Assembly (NCBI RefSeq): GCF_000367345.1
Contig: NZ_BARE01000006.1
Span: forward strand, 162,930-226,929
Direction: 5' to 3'
Source: Sphingobium xenophagum NBRC 107872
GTDB lineage: Bacteria; Pseudomonadota; Alphaproteobacteria; Sphingomonadales; Sphingomonadaceae
Length of the DNA stretch: 64,000 nucleotides
Shown here piece after piece: positions 34,910 through 44,597 of this stretch. How positions within the stretch are numbered: the first letter of the stretch is position 1; the number at the start of each line of letters is the position of its first letter. The notes below the pieces were generated by a model that was given only the letters and a program-made list of their open reading frames with translations, made no database searches and had not been told where the DNA came from. A program made the position numbers and the translations under genes.

Positions 34910-36070
34910 ATGACTGAAGTTACCGAAGCCGGCGCCCGTATTGCGCCTGCCGCCAAGCCGACGACTCTGCCGGCTCGCCCTTTTTTCTCTTCCGGTCCCT
35001 GTGCCAAGCCTCCGGGCTGGAGCGCCGCTGCGCTCGCCACCGACTCGCTGGGCCGCTCGCACCGTAGCAAGATCGGCAAGAACCGCCTCGCTTACTGCAT
35101 CGACCTGATGCGCGAATTGCTGAACCTGCCCGACACCCACCGCATCGGCATCGTCCCCGGTTCCGACACCGGCGCCTTTGAAATGGCGATGTGGACGATG
35201 CTGGGCGCGCGCCCGGTCACGACCATCGCCTGGGAAAGCTTTGGCGAAGGCTGGGTGACCGATGCCGCCAAGCAGTTGAAGCTCGACCCCACCGTCATTC
35301 GCGCCGACTATGGCCAGCTGCCTGATCTGTCGGCGGTCGATTTCAGCACCGACGTGCTGTTCACCTGGAATGGCACCACGTCGGGCGTCCGCGTCCCCAA
35401 TGCCGATTTCATCCCGGCGGATCGCGAAGGGCTGACCTTCGCCGACGCGACCAGCGCGGTGTTCGCCTATGACATCGACTGGGCGAAGATCGACGTTGCC
35501 ACCTTCTCCTGGCAGAAGGTGCTGGGCGGCGAGGGCGGCCATGGCGTGCTGATCCTTGGTCCCCGCGCGGTCGAACGGCTCGAAACCTACACCCCCGCCT
35601 GGCCGCTGCCCAAGGTGTTCCGGCTGGTGTCGAAGGGCAAGCTGGCCGAAGGCGTATTCAAGGGCGAAACGATCAACACCCCGTCCATGCTGGCGGTCGA
35701 GGATGCGATCTTTGCGCTGGAATGGGGCAAGTCGATCGGCGGCGCCGCTGGCCTGATCGCCCGCAGCGACGCCAATGCCGCGGCTCTGGACAGGATCGTA
35801 GCCGAGCGCGACTGGCTCGGCCATCTCGCGGTCGATGAAGCCTCGCGCTCGAAAACCAGCGTTTGCCTGACCGTTGCAGGTGCCGACGAAGCCTTTATCA
35901 AGGCCTTCGCCGCATTGCTCGAAAAGGAAGGCGCCGCGTTCGACGTCGCGGGCTATCGCGATGCCCCCGCCGGGCTCCGCATCTGGTGTGGCGCGACCGT
36001 CGATACTGCCGACATCGAAGCGCTCGGTCCCTGGCTCGACTGGGCCTATGCGACCGTAAAGGCTGCTTAA
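34910..36070 (+). CDS. serC: Phosphoserine aminotransferase
   Basis: A 386-residue PLP enzyme of the alphaproteobacterial SerC group (about 380-390 residues), converting 3-phosphohydroxypyruvate to phosphoserine. Motifs: [13 protein letters not shown] (N-terminal substrate segment), [42 protein letters not shown] and the PLP-Lys region [20 protein letters not shown]. The SD aaggag is 6 nt before the ATG. serA follows after a palindromic repeat. Confidence 0.96.
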   Translation: MTEVTEAGARIAPAAKPTTLPARPFFSSGPCAKPPGWSAAALATDSLGRSHRSKIGKNRLAYCIDLMRELLNLPDTHRIGIVPGSDTGAFEMAMWTMLGARPVTTIAWESFGEGWVTDAAKQLKLDPTVIRADYGQLPDLSAVDFSTDVLFTWNGTTSGVRVPNADFIPADREGLTFADATSAVFAYDIDWAKIDVATFSWQKVLGGEGGHGVLILGPRAVERLETYTPAWPLPKVFRLVSKGKLAEGVFKGETINTPSMLAVEDAIFALEWGKSIGGAAGLIARSDANAAALDRIVAERDWLGHLAVDEASRSKTSVCLTVAGADEAFIKAFAALLEKEGAAFDVAGYRDAPAGLRIWCGATVDTADIEALGPWLDWAYATVKAA

Positions 36071-36082
36071 TCTAAAACAAAG

Positions 36083-36173
36083 CCGTCATTCCCGCGAAGG
36101 CGGGAACCCATCTCCCACCATATTGACAGGTGCAACGGTCGGAGATGGATCCCCGCCTTCGCGGGGATGACGG
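36083..36173. repeat. Long palindromic repeat, family C, between serC and serA
   Basis: Arms of 33 bp: 36083-36115 (ccgtcattcccgcgaaggcg...) and 36141-36173 (...cgccttcgcggggatgacgg) with three or so mismatches and a 25-nt centre. Each arm also holds its own smaller hairpin (cccgcgaaggcggg). The same arms in variant form occur at 44598-44664. Within a serC-serA transcript it would fold into a large stem. Confidence 0.85.
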
Positions 36174-36197
36174 GACTATTTTCCAAAGGAAATACAG

Positions 36198-37778
36198 ATG
36201 CCCAAGGTACTTATCAGCGACCAGATGGACCCCCGCGCCGCCGCCATTTTCCGTGAGCGCGGCGTCGAAGTCGACGTCATCACCGGCAAGACCCCCGAAG
36301 AGTTGAAGGCCATGATCGGCCAGTATGACGGCCTTGCCATCCGGTCCTCGACCAAGGTGACAAAGGACATTCTCGACGCCGCCACCAACCTCAAGGTCAT
36401 TGGCCGCGCTGGCATCGGCGTCGACAATGTCGACATCCCCTACGCCTCGGCCAAGGGCGTGATCGTCATGAACACGCCGTTCGGCAACTCGATCACCACC
36501 GCCGAACATGCCATCGCGCTGATCTTCGCGCTGGCGCGCCAGATTCCCGAAGCCAACACCCAGACCCAGCAGGGCCTGTGGCCGAAAAACGGCTTCATGG
36601 GCGTGGAAGTCACCGGCAAGACGCTGGGCCTGATCGGCGCCGGCAATATCGGCTCGATCGTCGCCAGCCGCGCGCTGGGCCTGAAAATGAAGGTCGTCGC
36701 CTTCGATCCGTTCCTGACGCCGGAACGCGCCATCGAAATGGGCGTGGAAAAGGCCGATCTCGACACGCTGCTGGCGAAGGCCGACTTCATCACGCTGCAC
36801 ACGCCGCTGACCGACCAGACCCGCAACATATTGAGCCGCGAAAATCTGGCCAAGACCAAGCAGGGCGTGCGTATCGTCAACTGCGCGCGCGGCGGGCTGA
36901 TCGACGAGGCCGCGCTCAAGGACGCGCTCGATTCGGGCCATGTCGCGGGCGCCGCGCTGGACGTGTTCCAGACCGAACCGGCCAAGGAATCGCCCTTGTT
37001 CGGCACGCCCAACTTCATCTGCACCCCGCATCTGGGTGCGTCGACCGATGAAGCGCAGGTCAATGTGGCGTTGCAGGTCGCCGAACAGCTGTCCGACTAT
37101 CTGCTCGACGGCGGCATCACCAATGCGCTCAACGTCCCCAGCCTGTCGGCGGAGGAAGCGCCCAAGCTCAAGCCCTATATGGCGATCGCGGAGAAGCTGG
37201 GCAGCCTGGTCGGCCAGCTCGAAGGCGACCAGATCACCGGCGTTGCGGTAGAGGTGGAAGGCCATGCCGCCGAACTGAACCAGAAGCCCATCACCGCCGC
37301 CGTGCTGGCGGGCCTGATGCGCGTCTATTCGGACACGGTGAACATGGTCAACGCGCCCTTCCTGGCCAAGGAACGCGGCCTTGACGTGCGCGAAGTGCGC
37401 CATGACCGCGAAGGCGATTATCAGACGCTGGTGCGCGTCACCGTCACCACCGAAAGCGGCGAGCGTTCGGTCGCGGGCACCTTGTTCGGCCATGCCAGCC
37501 CCCGCCTGGTCGAACTGTTCGGCATCAAGGTGGAGGCCGATCTCGACGGCACCATGCTCTACATCGTCAACCAGGACGCGCCCGGTTTCATCGGCCGCCT
37601 GGGGTCGACGCTCGGCGCAGCCGACGTCAATATCGGCACCTTCCACCTGGGCCGTCGCAACCAGGGCGGCGAAGCGGTGTTGCTGCTGTCGGTCGACGGC
37701 ACCGTCACCGAACCGCTGCGCTGGGAAATCTGCAACCTGACCGGCGTGAAGCAGGTGAAGGTGCTGCGCTTCGCCTAA
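36198..37778 (+). CDS. serA: D-3-phosphoglycerate dehydrogenase
   Basis: A 526-residue long-form PHGDH, first step of serine synthesis. Catalytic domain: GRAGIGVDNVDIPYASAKGV, LGLIGAGNIGSIVASRALG (NAD Rossmann), the Arg region VRIVNCARGGLIDEAALKDA and the His/Glu pair around FICTPHLGASTDEAQVNVAL. Residues about 320-450 form the allosteric-substrate-binding domain and the last 75 are an ACT domain (MLYIVNQDAPGFIGRLGSTL), as in the mycobacterial type. SD aaagga precedes the ATG. serC is 127 bp upstream. Confidence 0.96.
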   Translation: MPKVLISDQMDPRAAAIFRERGVEVDVITGKTPEELKAMIGQYDGLAIRSSTKVTKDILDAATNLKVIGRAGIGVDNVDIPYASAKGVIVMNTPFGNSITTAEHAIALIFALARQIPEANTQTQQGLWPKNGFMGVEVTGKTLGLIGAGNIGSIVASRALGLKMKVVAFDPFLTPERAIEMGVEKADLDTLLAKADFITLHTPLTDQTRNILSRENLAKTKQGVRIVNCARGGLIDEAALKDALDSGHVAGAALDVFQTEPAKESPLFGTPNFICTPHLGASTDEAQVNVALQVAEQLSDYLLDGGITNALNVPSLSAEEAPKLKPYMAIAEKLGSLVGQLEGDQITGVAVEVEGHAAELNQKPITAAVLAGLMRVYSDTVNMVNAPFLAKERGLDVREVRHDREGDYQTLVRVTVTTESGERSVAGTLFGHASPRLVELFGIKVEADLDGTMLYIVNQDAPGFIGRLGSTLGAADVNIGTFHLGRRNQGGEAVLLLSVDGTVTEPLRWEICNLTGVKQVKVLRFA

Positions 37779-37791
37779 GCTGCCCCCTTAC

Positions 37792-37864
37792 CCGTTCGTC
37801 CTGAGCCTGTCGAAGGACTGTTCTTCTTAAAAGGACAGGGCTTCGACAGGCTCAGCCCGAACGG
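37792..37864. repeat. Palindromic repeat, family B (best copy)
   Basis: Left arm 37792-37815 (ccgttcgtcctgagcctgtc gaag) and right arm 37841-37864 (cttcgacaggctcagcccga acgg) are inverted complements with two mismatches. The centre includes gactg/cagg-type pairs. It lies 13 bp after the serA stop and may act as a 3'-end structure. Confidence 0.85.
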
Positions 37865-37910
37865 TGGATGGGGATGGCCTAGCGCCAATTTTCCGCTAAA
37901 GGCGCAAGCC

Positions 37911-39041
37911 ATGACCATGATCCCGCCCAGCCTCCTTCCAGAGGGTCTGTCCGACCGCCTGCCGCCGCAGGCCGAAGCCTCCGCCCGGCTTGCCCGCCGC
38001 GTTCTGGATACGGTTGCCACTCATGGCTATGAACGGGTCATGCCGCCGCTCGCGGAGTTTGAGGATACGTTGACCCAGCGCCTCAAATCCATGCGCGCGC
38101 AGGATCTGGTTCGCGCCGTCGATCCCGTGTCGCAGCGCAGCCTGGCGCTGCGCCCGGACATGACGGCGCAGGTCGGCCGCATCGCCGCGACTCGCCTGGC
38201 CACTGCGCCGCGCCCGATGCGCCTTTCCTATGCCGGGCCGGTGATCCGGCTCAAAGCCAATCAGCTGCGCCCGGAGCGGGAGAAGTTGCAGGTCGGGGCC
38301 GAACTGATCGGGTCGGACAGCGTCACGGCCGTCGTCGAGATCGTCAATGTCGCGATCGAGGCGTTGCAGGCGGCGGGCGTCAGCGGCCTTACCATCGATT
38401 TCACCCTGCCCGACCTGATCGACATGCTGGCCGCCGGGCCTTTGCCGCTGGCGGCGGGTGAACTGGAAGCGGTCCGCACCGAACTGGACGCCAAGGATGC
38501 AGGCGCCCTCGTCGCGCTGGGGCCGCAGGCCGCGGCCTATCTGCCGTTGATCGAGGCGACGGGGCCGTTCCACGCCGCGATGGAGCGGCTCGAAGCCTTC
38601 AATGCCAGCCTTGGCGGCGCGATCGACAGCCGTATCGCGGGCCTGCGCGCCATCGCCAAGCCGATCGGCTGGGACATCACGCTGACGCTCGATCCGACCG
38701 AGCGGCACGGTTTTGAATATCAGAACTGGTTTGGCTTCTCGATCTTTGCCGAAGGCTTTATCGGCGAAATCGGCCGGGGCGGCAGCTATGCCATCCTGCG
38801 CGCCGACGGAGAGGAGGAGCCAGCCATCGGCTTTTCCCTTTATCCCGATCCGCTGATCGACGCTGGTTTTGGCGACAAGGCGCCCCGGCGGCTGTTCCTG
38901 CCGCTGGGCGCGGATGCGGCCCGCGCCGCCGAATTGCGGGCCGAGGGCTGGCACACCGTCGCCGCGCTGGTCGGCGATGAGGATGGCGCGACATTGCGCT
39001 GTTCGCATTGGCTCGATGGCGCGGAACTGCGCGCCTTCTAA
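37911..39041 (+). CDS. hisZ: ATP phosphoribosyltransferase regulatory subunit HisZ
   Basis: A 376-residue class II HisRS-like paralogue without tRNA-binding domain. It activates short-form HisG in histidine synthesis. HisRS-like motif 1-2 segments are visible (YERVMPPLAEFEDTLTQRLK, LALRPDMTAQVGRIAATRLA, then LSYAGPVIRLK). The class II motif 3 region is degraded, as expected for a non-synthetase. hisG is not in the window. Two ATGs, 37911 and 37917, are possible starts. hisZ followed by purA is a common alphaproteobacterial order. Confidence 0.93.
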   Translation: MTMIPPSLLPEGLSDRLPPQAEASARLARRVLDTVATHGYERVMPPLAEFEDTLTQRLKSMRAQDLVRAVDPVSQRSLALRPDMTAQVGRIAATRLATAPRPMRLSYAGPVIRLKANQLRPEREKLQVGAELIGSDSVTAVVEIVNVAIEALQAAGVSGLTIDFTLPDLIDMLAAGPLPLAAGELEAVRTELDAKDAGALVALGPQAAAYLPLIEATGPFHAAMERLEAFNASLGGAIDSRIAGLRAIAKPIGWDITLTLDPTERHGFEYQNWFGFSIFAEGFIGEIGRGGSYAILRADGEEEPAIGFSLYPDPLIDAGFGDKAPRRLFLPLGADAARAAELRAEGWHTVAALVGDEDGATLRCSHWLDGAELRAF

Positions 39042-39904
39042 CGGAAGACTCGCGCCAGCCAGTCGTCGACCATGGCCGTGCCCGGATAGGCCGGATCGCC
39101 CATCTGCCGGTTGATCTGCATATGGCCGCGCAGCCCGCGACCCTCCAGCGCCCGTATCTCGACGGGCGTACCCGCGCGCTTCAAGGCTGCGGCCAGCGCC
39201 TGCGACTGCGCCGTGCCATCGTCCCGGTCGACATGCAGGATCAGGAAGGCCGGGGCGTTGGGCCGGGCGGCATGGCGAGTCGGCGACAGCGCCTGTTGCC
39301 GCGCGGGATCGGTGCCGAACGCCTGTTCATAGGTGCCCTTCATGAACCGGCCCGATTGCGCCATCTGCGCCGCCACGTCATAGGCCGCCCCATCCAGCGG
39401 GATGATGCCGCGCACGGCGTCGGGCGACAGCCCTGCTTTGGCGAAATAGCGCATGTCCGTCCCCACCAGCGCGACCAGATGCGCGCCCGCACTATGCCCC
39501 ATCAGCACGATCCGGCCCGGATCGACCCCCAATGTCGCCGCGCGGCGGCGCAGGAAGGCAACGGCATCGGCCACGTCCTGCGCCTGCTGCTCGACCGTGG
39601 CACCAGGCACCAGGCGATAGTCGATGGACGCGAAAGCATATCCAAGCTGTTGATAGTGAACGGATTTATAGCGTCCGGTGGCATTGTCCTTGCTACCGCG
39701 CTTCCATCCCCCGCCATGGACGAAGATCACCAATGGCCGCACTATGTTCGGCTTGCTGTCGGTTTTGCCCGGCCAGAAATCCAGCGTCTGCGCCGGATCG
39801 CTGCCATAGGCCATCACTTGTTCGCCGGGGGGCGCGCGCAGCGGCGCTCCATGGGCGGGGGACAGAAGCGACAGGCACAGGACAAGGATCAAGGCTATCC
39901 GCAC
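39038..39904 (-). CDS. Alpha/beta hydrolase, secreted
   Basis: A 288-residue hydrolase with a signal peptide (MRIALILVLCLSLLSPAHGA). It has the HSL-type oxyanion motif VIFVHGGGWKRGSKDN, nucleophile elbow LMGHSAGAHLVAL with Ser138, catalytic Asp near LHVDRDD and His in LRGHMQINRQMG. It resembles the BD-FAE/kynurenine formamidase-like and carboxylesterase group; substrate unknown. It is convergent with hisZ, overlapping it by 4 bp, and divergent from purA across 236 bp. Confidence 0.9.
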   Translation of the reverse strand: MRIALILVLCLSLLSPAHGAPLRAPPGEQVMAYGSDPAQTLDFWPGKTDSKPNIVRPLVIFVHGGGWKRGSKDNATGRYKSVHYQQLGYAFASIDYRLVPGATVEQQAQDVADAVAFLRRRAATLGVDPGRIVLMGHSAGAHLVALVGTDMRYFAKAGLSPDAVRGIIPLDGAAYDVAAQMAQSGRFMKGTYEQAFGTDPARQQALSPTRHAARPNAPAFLILHVDRDDGTAQSQALAAALKRAGTPVEIRALEGRGLRGHMQINRQMGDPAYPGTAMVDDWLARVFR

Positions 39905-40140
39905 GGCGTATCTCCACGAACGACGGACAATCAGGATCGCGCGCCTGCTTCACCACGTAAAGCTGTTGCGCTGTATCAAAGTGTAATCGTCCCTCCGCCT
40001 TGACGCGCCAGCCCCGCGCCGCTAACCCGCGCCCGCACCGGGTGCCCCATATTCTGTCAGGCGCCCAATCGATCCTACCGGCATGTCGAGTCCCGTCGAA
40101 GGGCATGGCCGGTCCGCGCGGCGGGCGGAGATCTGTATCC

Positions 40141-41430
40141 ATGGCAAATGTAACCGTGATCGGCGCCCAATGGGGTGACGAGGGCAAGGGCAAGATCGTC
40201 GACTGGCTGTCGGAGCGCGCCGATGTCGTCGCCCGTTTCCAGGGTGGCCATAATGCTGGCCACACGCTCGTCGTGGGCGAGAAAGTCTATAAACTCTCGC
40301 TGCTGCCATCGGGCATCGTGCGCGGCACGCTGTCGGTGATCGGCAATGGCGTGGTGCTCGATCCCTGGCACTTCCGCGATGAAGTCGCCAAGCTGACCGC
40401 GCAGGGCGTGTCGATCACGCCCGACAATCTCCAGATCGCCGAAACCTGCCCGCTGATCCTGCCCTTCCACCGCGACCTTGATGGCCTGCGCGAGGATGCG
40501 AGCGGCGCGGGCAAGATCGGCACCACCCGGCGCGGCATCGGCCCGGCCTATGAGGACAAGGTCGGCCGCCGCGCCATCCGCGTGTGCGACCTTGCTCATC
40601 TCGACGATCTCGGCCCGCAGCTGGACCGGCTGACCGCCCATCATGACGCGCTGCGCGCCGGTTTTGGCGAACCGCCGATCGACCGCGCCGCGCTGATGGC
40701 GGAACTGACCGAGATTGCCGATTTCATCCTTCCCTTCGTCAAGCCCGTCTGGCTGACGCTCAACCGCGCCAAGGCGGCGGGCAAGCGCATCCTGTTCGAG
40801 GGCGCGCAGGGCACGCTGCTCGACATCGACCATGGCACCTATCCCTTCGTCACCTCGTCCAACACGGTCGCGGGCACGGCGGCCAGCGGCACCGGCCTTG
40901 GCCCCAATGCGGCGGGCTTCGTGCTGGGCATCGTCAAGGCCTATACCACCCGCGTCGGCTCCGGCCCGTTCCCGACCGAGCTGGAGGACGCCACTGGCCA
41001 GCGGCTGGGCGAGCGCGGCCATGAATTTGGCACCGTCACCGGCCGCAAGCGCCGCTGCGGCTGGTTCGACGCGGTGCTGGTGCGCCAGTCGATCGCCGTG
41101 TCGGGCGTCACCGGCATCGCGCTGACCAAGCTTGACGTGCTGGACGGGTTCGACACGCTCAACATCTGCGTCGGCTACAAGATTGGCGATCAGACCTACG
41201 ATTATCTGCCCGCCCATGCCCAGGATCAGGCCAAGGCCCAGCCGATCTACGAAGCGATCGAAGGCTGGCACAACACGACCGCTGGCGCGCGCAGCTGGGC
41301 GGACCTTCCGGCGCAGGCGATCAAATATATCCGCCGGATCGAGGAACTGATCGGCTGCCCGGTCACGCTCGTATCCACCAGCCCGGAACGCGAGGATACC
41401 ATCCTGGTGCGCGATCCGTTCGCGGATTAA
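40141..41430 (+). CDS. purA: Adenylosuccinate synthase
   Basis: A 429-residue GTP-dependent enzyme joining IMP and aspartate. Start at 40141 gives [20 protein letters not shown] with the GDEGKGK P-loop at the proper N-terminal place; an upstream in-frame ATG would add 47 unrelated residues. Other signatures: [12 protein letters not shown] (GHNAGHT), [14 protein letters not shown] (the PurA GIGP(T/A)Y motif), [19 protein letters not shown] and [10 protein letters not shown]. Length is normal. Confidence 0.97.
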   Translation: MANVTVIGAQWGDEGKGKIVDWLSERADVVARFQGGHNAGHTLVVGEKVYKLSLLPSGIVRGTLSVIGNGVVLDPWHFRDEVAKLTAQGVSITPDNLQIAETCPLILPFHRDLDGLREDASGAGKIGTTRRGIGPAYEDKVGRRAIRVCDLAHLDDLGPQLDRLTAHHDALRAGFGEPPIDRAALMAELTEIADFILPFVKPVWLTLNRAKAAGKRILFEGAQGTLLDIDHGTYPFVTSSNTVAGTAASGTGLGPNAAGFVLGIVKAYTTRVGSGPFPTELEDATGQRLGERGHEFGTVTGRKRRCGWFDAVLVRQSIAVSGVTGIALTKLDVLDGFDTLNICVGYKIGDQTYDYLPAHAQDQAKAQPIYEAIEGWHNTTAGARSWADLPAQAIKYIRRIEELIGCPVTLVSTSPEREDTILVRDPFAD

Positions 41431-41478
41431 GGGTATAGGGGGGCGGGCATAGCCTGCGATCTTTCCGAAGGACGACAC

Positions 41479-41658
41479 ATGGCCGAGAAATTCGAACGGC
41501 ACCGGCAGCCCTGGACCCAGGACGAGATCCAGAAGCTGCACCTGCTGGCGAAAAAGGGCATGGGCCTCAAGGCCATTGCCAAGGCGCTGACCCGGACCGA
41601 GGAATCAACGAAGGCCCGCGCCAAGGAAGACGGGCTGAATATCGCCAAGCTGCGTTAG
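41479..41658 (+). CDS. Small HTH-like protein, 59 residues
   Basis: ATG at 41479, with a gaagga SD 7 nt upstream; stop at 41656-41658. The product begins MAEKFERHRQPWTQDEIQKL, continues HLLAKKGMGLKAIAKALTRT and ends KEDGLNIAKLR. The pattern PWTxxE-L-LxxxGxxLKxIAKxLxRTxxSTKARAKxxGL looks like a Myb/SANT- or GcrA-like helix-turn-helix, so a DNA-binding role is plausible. It is 48 bp after purA and convergent with the Pr6Pr gene (4-bp overlap). Confidence 0.75.
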   Translation: MAEKFERHRQPWTQDEIQKLHLLAKKGMGLKAIAKALTRTEESTKARAKEDGLNIAKLR

Positions 41659-42251
41659 CCGCTTCGGGCCATGCGCCGGTCGATCCAGACCAGCGCATGG
41701 CCAGCCGCGACGAACCCCATGGCGATCAGCACGGCATTGACCAGCACCGTGCCGATGCCGATCTTCGCGACGTCGATGAACGGATAGGCATAGCGCCCCT
41801 CCGCCATGCCGCGCAGCAAGGCATAGGGCAAATAGAGCGCGGGAAACAGCGTCCATCCCCATGGATCGCGCCATCGCAACTGGCCTCGCACCGCAAAGGC
41901 GATCCACCACAGGGGGACCAGCACCGGCGTCACCTTGTGCAGCAGCGTATCGGCGAGCAGCGCGCCGCCGCTCAACGTCAACAGTCCGCGCAGCAGCAGG
42001 CCATAGACGATCCCGACCAGCAGGATCGCCAGCATGACGCCTGCCAGTCGGCGCGGATGCGGCCGGCCACCGATCGCGACCCAGCCAAAGGCCAGCGCGA
42101 CGAGCAGATTGGTCAGCACCGTGAAGTAGCGCAGCAATGTCCAGAGCGTGCCTGCTACCGACCCTGTCTGGTCCAGCGTCGCCGCGAATTGCACGACCAG
42201 CCCGGCCAGTGCGACAAGCGCCACGATCGCCGCCGCTATCCTTGCCATCAT
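41655..42251 (-). CDS. Pr6Pr family membrane protein
   Basis: A 198-residue protein with six predicted membrane helices. The family signatures are LLRYFTVLTNLLVALAFGWV, LLHKVTPVLVPLWWIAFAVR and WTLFPALYLPYALLRGMAEG then RYAYPFIDV. The Pr6Pr (FAR-17a/AIG1-like) family has no established function in bacteria. Its ATG overlaps the stop of the symporter gene upstream (42248-42251), so the two form an operon. Confidence 0.88.
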   Translation of the reverse strand: MMARIAAAIVALVALAGLVVQFAATLDQTGSVAGTLWTLLRYFTVLTNLLVALAFGWVAIGGRPHPRRLAGVMLAILLVGIVYGLLLRGLLTLSGGALLADTLLHKVTPVLVPLWWIAFAVRGQLRWRDPWGWTLFPALYLPYALLRGMAEGRYAYPFIDVAKIGIGTVLVNAVLIAMGFVAAGHALVWIDRRMARSG

Positions 42252-43558
42252 GGCTGGTCCTCCTCACCCGCCGCGATCACCGTCGCCGCGACCAGATCGC
42301 CGGTTACGTTCAGCGCGGTGCGGCACATGTCGAGCAGCCGGTCGACCCCCAGCACCAGCCCGATCCCTTCGGGCGGAATGCCGACCATGCCCAATATCAT
42401 CGCCACCACCGGCAGCGATCCGGCCGGTACGCCCGCTGTCCCGATGCCGCCCAATATGCACATCATCATCACCATGACCTGCTGGGCGATGCTGAGTTCG
42501 ATACTGAAAAACTGGGCGAGGAAGATGACCGTAATCCCCTCGAACATCGCCGTGCCATTCTGGTTGGCGGTCGCGCCGATGGTCAGGACGAAACGGGCGA
42601 TGCGGCGGGGCAGGCGCAATTCCTCTTCGGCCACGCGCAGGGCGGTCGGCAGGGTCGCGTTGGAAGAGGCGGTGGCAAAGGCCATTACCGTCGCCTCCTG
42701 CACGGAAGCGAAGAAGCGAAGCGGCGATCGTTTGGCGATGAAGGTGATCAGCAGCGAATAGATGCCGAACATCTGGATCGCCAGCGCCAGCAGCACCACG
42801 CCGACATAGGCGGACAGGCGGATCAGCAAGTCCCAGCCGAAATGGGCGGCCAGGTTGAACATGAAACAGGCGATGGCGATCGGCGCCAGGCGGATGACCA
42901 GCCCCATCAAGCGCATTGTCACCGCCAGCAGGCCCTCCATCGCGCTCAGCAGCAATTGCGTCTGCGGCGTCCGCACCAGCATCAGTCCGATGCCGAAGAA
43001 CAGGGCAAAGACCATCACCGCCAATATGTCGTTGCCCGCCATGGCCGCGACGATATTGTCGGGGATCATCGCGATGAAGGCGGCCATGCCCTGCGGCGCG
43101 TCATCGCCCCGGCTCAATATCGCCTTCGCGCCCGGTGCCGCGTCGTTCAGCATCGCCCGCGCCATGGCCGGGTCGATGCCCGCACCGGGCCGGAGCAGGT
43201 CGACCACCAGCAGGCTGACCGCCACCGCAATGGCCGACACGATCAGCGTGTAAACCAATGTACGCAGCCCCACGCGGCGCAGCGCGCGGATCTCGCCCAT
43301 TTCGGCGATCCCCACGATCAGCGCCGACACCAGCAACGGAATGACCAGCATGAACAGCAGGCGCAGGAAAATCTGGCCGATCGGCCCGGTCACATAGGTC
43401 GTGACATGATCGACCCAGCGCGCGTCGGGCGCGGCCATATAGACGGCCAGGCCCACCACCAGCCCTATGACGAAACCCGCCAGCATCTGCCACTGGAGCG
43501 ACAGGGCCGCCGTCCTTGTGCCGGTTTCAGCGCTTGGTTCCTGGCTCGTGCCGGTCAA
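42248..43558 (-). CDS. Dicarboxylate/amino acid:cation symporter (DAACS)
   Basis: A 436-residue transporter when started at TTG 43558, which has AGGAGG (43567-43572) 8 nt upstream. The longer frame to 43633 has no such site. DAACS signatures: FLRLLFMLVIPLLVSALIVG, the serine-rich hairpin AFATASSNATLPTALRVAEE, TIGATANQNGTAMFEGITVI (the NxxGT-type motif), HP2-like GIGTAGVPAGSLPVVAMILG and the cation-site VDRLLDMCRTALNVTGD. It couples acidic amino acid or dicarboxylate uptake to Na+ or H+. It is paralogous to the gene at 44675. Confidence 0.9.
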   Translation of the reverse strand: MTGTSQEPSAETGTRTAALSLQWQMLAGFVIGLVVGLAVYMAAPDARWVDHVTTYVTGPIGQIFLRLLFMLVIPLLVSALIVGIAEMGEIRALRRVGLRTLVYTLIVSAIAVAVSLLVVDLLRPGAGIDPAMARAMLNDAAPGAKAILSRGDDAPQGMAAFIAMIPDNIVAAMAGNDILAVMVFALFFGIGLMLVRTPQTQLLLSAMEGLLAVTMRLMGLVIRLAPIAIACFMFNLAAHFGWDLLIRLSAYVGVVLLALAIQMFGIYSLLITFIAKRSPLRFFASVQEATVMAFATASSNATLPTALRVAEEELRLPRRIARFVLTIGATANQNGTAMFEGITVIFLAQFFSIELSIAQQVMVMMMCILGGIGTAGVPAGSLPVVAMILGMVGIPPEGIGLVLGVDRLLDMCRTALNVTGDLVAATVIAAGEEDQP

Positions 43559-43703
43559 TGGCCTGTCCTCCTGTTGCCGCACCTGCCCAACGGTCCGGCC
43601 CGGCTGCGAGTTGCACCCTAAGTCACAGGTCATTTCGCTATAGCATCAAGGGAGCTTTCATGCGCTTCTTGCGTTGGCGCGGTCCTGTCCTTTGGAGAAT
43701 TGC

Positions 43704-44588
43704 ATGATCGTCGACCCCGTCCCCAGCCTGCATCGGATGGCCGCCGAGGTGTGGAAGCCGCTGACCCTGTTGTTCGTGTGGGACTGCGCCGTCACGATCA
43801 CTTACTATGTGCTGCCGTTCAAGGCGCCCGGACTGCCGCTGACCATCTTTGGCACCGGACTGGCGCTGTTCTTGGGATTCCGGTCCAATTCCGCCTATCA
43901 GCGCTGGTGGGAAGGGCGCACGCTGTGGGGCGCGATGATCAACGCATCGCGCAGTCTGGCGCGCGCGACCCGCAACTTCCTGCCTGATCCCGACGGGCGC
44001 GAATTGAAGCGGGAGATCGTCAAGCGCCAGATCGCCTATGTAAATGCGCTGCGCTGCCAGTTGCGGCGGCTGCCGATCGATGACGATGTGACCCGCTTTC
44101 TGGAGGAAAAGGATCAGGGGCTGGCGCTCGCCCGCGTGAATGTCGCCAACGGACTGCTTGACAGCACCGGGCGGCGCATCGACATCGCCCGGCGCACGGG
44201 GTGGATCGACACGATCCAGCAGACGCAGATGGAGGCGGTGCTGGTGGACATCGCCAACGCGCAGGGCGGGATGGAGCGGCTCAAAAATACCCCGCTGCCG
44301 GTGCAATATCGCTATCTGCCGACCATCTTCACCCATCTCTTCTGCCTCTTCCTGCCGCTGGGGCTGGTCGAAACGCTGGGGCTGGCGACGCCGCTTGGCT
44401 CCACGGTCGCGGGTCTCATGTTCCTGGCGGTGCTGCGGATCGGCGACGATCTGGTCGATCCCTTCGCCAACACGGTCCATGACGTGCCGCTCAACGCCAT
44501 GTGCCGCACGATCGAGATCGACCTGCTCCAGTCGATCGGCGATCCCGCGCCCGAACCGCTAAAGCCTGTGCGTGGGGTGTTGTGGTAG
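43704..44588 (+). CDS. Bestrophin family ion channel (UPF0187)
   Basis: A 294-residue protein started at 43704 with GGAG upstream (an earlier ATG at 43674 lacks one). Bestrophin signatures: PLTIFGTGLALFLGFRSNSA followed by YQRWWEGRTLWGAM, then RYLPTIFTHLFCLFLPLGL and the Asp-rich C-terminal region LRIGDDLVDPFANTVHDVPL NAMCRTIE. Bacterial members form pentameric cation or anion channels. It lies between two DAACS transporter genes on the opposite strand. Confidence 0.9.
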   Translation: MIVDPVPSLHRMAAEVWKPLTLLFVWDCAVTITYYVLPFKAPGLPLTIFGTGLALFLGFRSNSAYQRWWEGRTLWGAMINASRSLARATRNFLPDPDGRELKREIVKRQIAYVNALRCQLRRLPIDDDVTRFLEEKDQGLALARVNVANGLLDSTGRRIDIARRTGWIDTIQQTQMEAVLVDIANAQGGMERLKNTPLPVQYRYLPTIFTHLFCLFLPLGLVETLGLATPLGSTVAGLMFLAVLRIGDDLVDPFANTVHDVPLNAMCRTIEIDLLQSIGDPAPEPLKPVRGVLW

Positions 44589-44597
44589 AGACGCCCG

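Noticed and set aside
36072..37646. 524-codon minus-strand frame opposite serA
   Set aside because: Shadow of serA, which has complete NAD and ACT motifs.
40075..41541. 488-codon minus-strand frame opposite purA
   Set aside because: Shadow of purA; no domain pattern and no SD.
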